From assembly GCA_016929985.1 (NCBI GenBank), contig JAFGIH010000295.1:1-8427 (forward strand): a DNA stretch of 8,427 nt, written 5' to 3'. The stretch is from Thermoleophilia bacterium. GTDB lineage: Bacteria; Actinomycetota; Thermoleophilia; RBG-16-64-13. The notes beneath the pieces are model-generated. The model saw only the letters and a list, made by a program, of their open reading frames with translations. It did no database searches and was not told the origin of the DNA. The number at the start of each line of letters is the position of its first letter. Position 1 is the first letter of the stretch. Below are positions 5,835 through 8,427 of the stretch, piece after piece. A program made the position numbers and the translations under genes.

Positions 5835-5853
5835 CAGGTATCACCTGGTGATA
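5834..5853. repeat. Two overlapping perfect palindromes
   Basis: CCAGGT-ATC-ACCTGG (5834-5848) overlaps TATCACC-T-GGTGATA (5839-5853). The two dyads are mutually exclusive foldings, or alternative operator half-site arrangements, sharing the ACCTGG segment. They sit just before the HEPN-like fragment. Confidence 0.7.
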
Positions 5854-5866
5854 TTCGGTGGACAGA

Positions 5867-6049
5867 ATGGACCAAAGACCATCGGGCACTTCCACCCCTC
5901 ATCGGGTGTCTTTCTCGCTCGTTTTGGTCGCTGACCTCTTGGCTGACATCGGGAACAAGGCAGCTCACGGTGATTGGTCGGCGTACACCGATGACGATGC
6001 TCGGGCCATGCTGGAAGGTGCCGAGATGATCGTCGGCGACCTTCTCTGA
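5867..6049 (+). pseudogene. HEPN/DUF4145-like C-terminal fragment
   Basis: A short frame of 60 residues from ATG 5867 (GTG 5858 is an alternative). The second half, containing IGNKAAHGDWSAYTDDDARA (about 28-47) and ending EMIVGDLL, reads like the last helices of a HEPN or DUF4145-type helical-bundle protein, where an N..AAH segment is followed by an acidic DDA helix. The first 25 residues (Ser/Thr/Pro) do not resemble such a domain. The Shine-Dalgarno site is poor (GGTGG). The HEPN catalytic Arg of R-x(4-6)-H is not evident. A remnant of a longer gene is the simplest reading; a small real protein is possible. The family link is from pattern memory only. Confidence 0.35.
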
Positions 6050-6114
6050 GCGGGTGCATATGGATCAGGGACCTGCTGCAGTGTGGAGGACCTCGTAGTG
6101 GCCTGCTCGCTGGG

Positions 6115-6378
6115 ATGGCTCAGGTGATCGCGGTGCTGGAATGCTACGTGCTGGATCATATGGCGCGGGAGACTCTCGATGAACTGCGGGATGAGTGGGC
6201 CAGCTCAATATTGAGAACTCGGCCTGGGGAGTGGGCCGCTTGTAAGCGTTATACTCGACGTAGTATCACCATCAGCCAGTGTGGGGGGACCTATCTCTAT
6301 GAGCCGATCAGGATACAACGGAACCGCTGCGCAGGTACATGTGCGCGCACAAGAGAACCTTGCCCATATGGGGCTTGA
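6115..6378 (+). CDS. Uncharacterised short ORF, doubtful
   Basis: An open frame of 87 residues that I do not recognise. The first 33 residues (MAQVIAVLECYV...LDELRDEWASSI) look helical and protein-like. The remainder is Arg/Cys-rich and looks like chance reading. GGGATGG around the ATG offers no properly spaced ribosome site. If real, the first third may be a fragment of a gene broken by a frameshift. It overlaps the start of the tiny ORF at 6299 in another frame, so the two cannot both be ordinary genes along their whole length. Confidence 0.2.
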   Translation: MAQVIAVLECYVLDHMARETLDELRDEWASSILRTRPGEWAACKRYTRRSITISQCGGTYLYEPIRIQRNRCAGTCARTREPCPYGA

Positions 6379-6403
6379 AAAGCTAGAGAATTCTGAGGGG
6401 TGA
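6299..6403 (+). CDS. Tiny ORF A, 34 residues, unknown
   Basis: ATG-initiated frame of 34 codons, hydrophilic, with a helical C-terminal half (AQENLAHMGLEKLENSEG). A GTGGGGGGA run lies about 10 bases upstream, slightly far for a ribosome site, and a TATACT -10 candidate lies at 6250-6255. Its stop overlaps the GTG of the next tiny ORF as GTGA. No family is recognised. It could be part of one broken gene together with that neighbour. Confidence 0.2.
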   Translation: MSRSGYNGTAAQVHVRAQENLAHMGLEKLENSEG

Positions 6404-6510
6404 TTGTTGATGACCTGTGGCTAGAACGAGCCGCTGAACGAGGCCGACGCTTCGAGGCCAGTCTGGCGGATACATGGAGTTTCAGTACTGGAAGTCGAAC
6501 ATCTTGGTAG
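6400..6510 (+). CDS. Tiny ORF B, 36 residues, unknown
   Basis: GTG-initiated frame that overlaps tiny ORF A by GTGA. The first 26 residues (VIVDDLWLERAAERGRRFEA onward) are strongly helical and charged; the tail is Ser-rich. GAGGGG sits directly against the GTG, too close to be ideal. The A/B pair could be two coupled micro-genes or two pieces of one gene split by a frameshift; I cannot choose from sequence. Confidence 0.2.
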   Translation: MIVDDLWLERAAERGRRFEASLADTWSFSTGSRTSW

Positions 6511-6679
6511 CAGAGTCTGAGGGTCTGATTCCACCTCCCTGTCCGTCGCCAGCATGACGGAGCCATGGTCTTGGTCTTGAAAACCCCTCACGGTGTCCAG
6601 GTTTCAACCGGCCGCATGTGCACAGTCATCAATCGGCGACGACATCCCTGTCTCTCTGGGATAAGAAGACCGCTCCAGC

Positions 6680-6685
6680 TATCAT
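6680..6685 (+). promoter_or_regulatory. Putative -10 box for the LuxR-type regulator
   Basis: TATCAT followed by AGGGAC, nearly the same string as the htrA -10 candidate (TATCATCGGGAC, 1910-1921). The start would lie near 6692, giving a leader of about 165 bases. No -35 box is evident. Confidence 0.35.
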
Positions 6686-6725
6686 AGGGACATCCACCAA
6701 CAGCGGAGATCGGGGACGACGTAGC

Positions 6726-6783
6726 CGCGGGACCCCCACGCACGGGCATCCCCGTGGAAGCCCGGCCCCAAGAGGATCCCGCG
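6726..6783 (+). other. Potential structured mRNA leader
   Basis: A 7-bp outer stem, CGCGGGA (6726-6732) with TCCCGCG (6777-6783), encloses a hairpin CACGGG-CATC-CCCGTG (6741-6756). It lies 70-130 bases before the regulator start codon. It matches no riboswitch class that I recognise. Confidence 0.35.
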
Positions 6784-6855
6784 ACATTGAGGCTATTCCG
6801 CCCATCGCCCCGAGGTCCAGTACGAACCGTCTGAATCGAAATCCGGAGAGAGAGC

Positions 6856-7545
6856 GTGATGGACCCCCTCACTGACGACCCTCGGCAGCAGAACATCCGA
6901 GTCTTGATCTGTGACGACCATGACCTCATACGCCAGGCCCTCCGTTCCGTCATCAGTGCCGAGCCCGACATGGATGTCATCGCGGAGGCCGCCGATGGAG
7001 AGGAAGCTGTGGCTCTGGCGACCGATCTGCAGCCCGATGCGGTAGTCATGGACATTCAGATGCCGAAACTCTCTGGGATCGAAGCGACACGACGGATAAA
7101 GCAGAACTCCCCCAACGCCAGCGTCCTTGTTCTCACAGTCCACGACGACAACGAGTACATACTTCGCATCCTGGAGGCCGGAGCCAGCGGTTACCTCACC
7201 AAGGGCATAATCAGTCAGGACATCCCGATTGCCATACGGTCTGCCTGCAATGGTGAGTCGATGCTCTCCGAAGAGATACTCCGCAAACTGTTGAACTATG
7301 CACTCCAGTTCCCCTCGTCCAGTCCGGCGAGGATCGCCAAGCCGGACTTGACCGACAGAGAAGTCGAGCTCTTGTCCTTGGCCGCCAAGGGGTACAGCAA
7401 CAAGTCCATCGCCAATATCCTCAATATCACTGAGAACACTGTCAAGAAATACATGATGACCGTCTTTGACAAGCTGGGGGTACACTCCAGAACCGCCGCC
7501 GTGATCGCCGCTCAACAACTGGGCCTGTTTCTTTCGAGACCCTAG
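6856..7545 (+). CDS. NarL/FixJ-family response regulator with LuxR-type HTH
   Basis: DNA-binding response regulator of 229 residues. The receiver domain (about 14-130) has the acidic pair Asp20/Asp21 in LICDDHD, phosphoacceptor Asp66 in VVMDIQMPKLSG, Thr94 in LVLTVHDD and Lys116 in SGYLTKG. After a linker, the LuxR-type helix-turn-helix (about 164-226) reads LTDREVELLSLAAKGYSNKS, then IANILNITENTVKKYMMTVFDKLGVHSR, a typical NarL-family pattern. The start is GTG 6856, with GGAG 7 bases upstream; the next codon, ATG 6859, is nearly as good. Its stop lies 12 bp before the histidine kinase, so the two form an operon with the regulator first. A long, possibly structured leader precedes it. Regulated genes are not in the window. 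Confidence 0.94.
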   Translation: MMDPLTDDPRQQNIRVLICDDHDLIRQALRSVISAEPDMDVIAEAADGEEAVALATDLQPDAVVMDIQMPKLSGIEATRRIKQNSPNASVLVLTVHDDNEYILRILEAGASGYLTKGIISQDIPIAIRSACNGESMLSEEILRKLLNYALQFPSSSPARIAKPDLTDREVELLSLAAKGYSNKSIANILNITENTVKKYMMTVFDKLGVHSRTAAVIAAQQLGLFLSRP

Positions 7546-7557
7546 CGGTCACTTGCT

Positions 7558-8427
7558 ATGGATGTCGGACCCGTCCAGCTCTTCCCTAGGCTTCGTTCAA
7601 AGAGAACGACCCACTATGCCGTACTCACCGTCATGACGGCGGTATTGCTCACCGTGTACTACGAGCATATGCGGGCTCTGCCTCCCAGTTCAGAAAGTTG
7701 GTGGAGATGGTTCTGGGATATCTTCTTCTTCGAGTATAGCCATAGTGCCTTGGGCTTGGTGATATCGATACCTATAGTCTACTCTGCCATAACTCTTGGG
7801 TGGAAGAGGACTCTGGTGTTTATGGCCATCTTGCTGCCGGCCATCACACCCTATATCCTAGAGTTCGCGCACAGTACTCTCGCGATCATCACAAGCTATA
7901 GCTTCATAGTACTCCCTCCCGTTCTCCTCATGGCCGGTGAGATCAAGCTCATCTCCGACGCCCGCGAACGCTTGGCGAAAGAGGAGAAGAAGAGGGAGAG
8001 GGGCAAGATCATCCGGCAATTGCTGCGGGCGCAGGAGGAAGAGAGGAAACGCATCTCACAGGAGCTGCACGATGGTGTCGCCCAGACCCTCCTGGTGACG
8101 GCGACTCTGGCGCACAATCTTCTCCAGAACGACGCCATGGCCGACAAGGGCATGAGATCGGACCTGGAGATGGTCAAGTCGAACAGCCTGGGCCTCGTGG
8201 CCGAGATACGGGCGATATGCCAGAACCTCCGTCCCAATATCCTGGACAACCTCGGGTTGGTGTCGGCGATCAAGTGGCTCGTGGATGGCGTACGCGAGCA
8301 GACCGGAGCCAATGTAGAACTGGTCTTGAGAGGCGCAGTCCGTGAAGTCAGCGCAGAAGAAAGCCTCGCGGTCTTCCGGCTGGTCCAGGAAGCCCTGAGG
8401 AATGTCACAAAACACGCCCAGGCCTCC
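7558..8427 (+). CDS. HisKA_3 sensor histidine kinase (3' end cut by window edge)
   Basis: Membrane sensor kinase, partner of the NarL-type regulator just upstream. The frame is open for 290 residues to the right edge. Four hydrophobic segments (about 20-35, 63-81, 84-102, 107-126) form the membrane sensor, with a Trp-rich loop WWRWFW (48-53) before the second. A charged coiled coil (about 128-165) leads to the dimerisation/phosphotransfer domain RISQELHDGVAQTLL with His171, the HisKA_3 class (DegS/LiaS/NarX type). NLRPNILDNLGLVSAIKWL follows, then the ATPase N box QEALRNVTKHA (Glu278, Asn282), where the window ends. The ATG at 7558 has no Shine-Dalgarno site and is probably coupled to the regulator. 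Ten of 22 Arg codons are AGG or AGA, unlike the left-hand genes. The signal is unknown; the small loops suggest sensing within the membrane. Confidence 0.92.
   Translation, partial: MDVGPVQLFPRLRSKRTTHYAVLTVMTAVLLTVYYEHMRALPPSSESWWRWFWDIFFFEYSHSALGLVISIPIVYSAITLGWKRTLVFMAILLPAITPYILEFAHSTLAIITSYSFIVLPPVLLMAGEIKLISDARERLAKEEKKRERGKIIRQLLRAQEEERKRISQELHDGVAQTLLVTATLAHNLLQNDAMADKGMRSDLEMVKSNSLGLVAEIRAICQNLRPNILDNLGLVSAIKWLVDGVREQTGANVELVLRGAVREVSAEESLAVFRLVQEALRNVTKHAQAS

Larger units (their letters stand above)
5740..6855. other. Gene-poor stretch between tRNA-Arg and the LuxR-type regulator
   Basis: About 1.1 kb with no convincing full-length gene on either strand. It holds a tandem 11-bp repeat and overlapping palindromes (5813-5853), a short ORF resembling the end of a HEPN/DUF4145-type protein (5867-6049), an uncharacterised ORF (6115-6378) and two tiny overlapping ORFs (6299-6510). 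It ends in a structured leader (6680-6858) in front of the regulator gene. The other open frames are Ser/Arg/Pro-rich and look like chance. The mix suggests decayed accessory DNA behind a tRNA, but there is no integrase, transposase or duplicated tRNA end in the window to prove it. Confidence 0.5.

Noticed and set aside
6204..6215. 12-bp palindrome CTCAATATTGAG as an operator
   Set aside because: It is a single isolated copy, not near a credible promoter or start codon; it may be chance.
6588..7055. Minus-strand frame of 155 codons and the plus-strand frame 6618-6875
   Set aside because: Both are Ser/Arg/Pro-rich with no motif. They overlap the regulator gene or its leader and look like chance frames.
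6793..7518. Minus-strand open frame of 241 codons opposite the LuxR-type regulator
   Set aside because: The plus strand encodes a full receiver and HTH with all key residues; the antisense frame has no family match that I recognise.

Overview
The window is GC-rich chromosomal DNA. It most likely comes from an actinobacterial lineage. The first two-component pair closely resembles the CutR/CutS family typical of Actinobacteria, the tRNA gene has no encoded CCA, and promoters show TAnnnT-type -10 boxes with poor -35 boxes. The exact taxon cannot be fixed from this sequence.

Left part (1-3319): a cutS-like sensor histidine kinase (cut by the window edge) and a cutR-like OmpR-family regulator overlap by 4 bp on the minus strand. 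They diverge from a plus-strand HtrA/DegP-type serine protease that appears to be a lipoprotein. The 217-bp gap between cutR and htrA holds a striking nested dyad. Each half has an 11-bp-period direct repeat (YTTAC-N6-CTTA), then a TATCAT -10 box, pointing towards cutR on one side and htrA on the other. This looks like an autoregulated envelope/secretion-stress circuit in which CutRS controls its own operon and the neighbouring protease.

Middle part (3288-5560): a minus-strand run of nitroreductase, DUF4126-type membrane protein, protein-L-isoaspartate methyltransferase (pcm) and acylphosphatase (acyP). The last two overlap by 4 bp. A perfect 13-bp hairpin sits at the convergent junction with htrA and overlaps the last codons of acyP. 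The DUF4126 gene seems to have its own extended -10 promoter placed so that the mRNA would start at the GTG start codon (leaderless).

Right part (5560-8427): a tRNA-Arg(CCU) gene, then about 1.1 kb with no convincing intact gene. That stretch has tandem repeats, overlapping palindromes, a HEPN-like C-terminal fragment and tiny ORFs, as expected of a decayed insertion behind a tRNA. It ends at a NarL/LuxR-type response regulator followed 12 bp later by a four-TM HisKA_3 histidine kinase cut by the right edge. This second pair has more AGG/AGA arginine codons and A/T-rich codons than the left side and may be acquired; its signal is not evident.

No CRISPR array, insertion sequence or complete mobile element is visible. 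The best candidate for something undescribed is the symmetric cutR-htrA control region.
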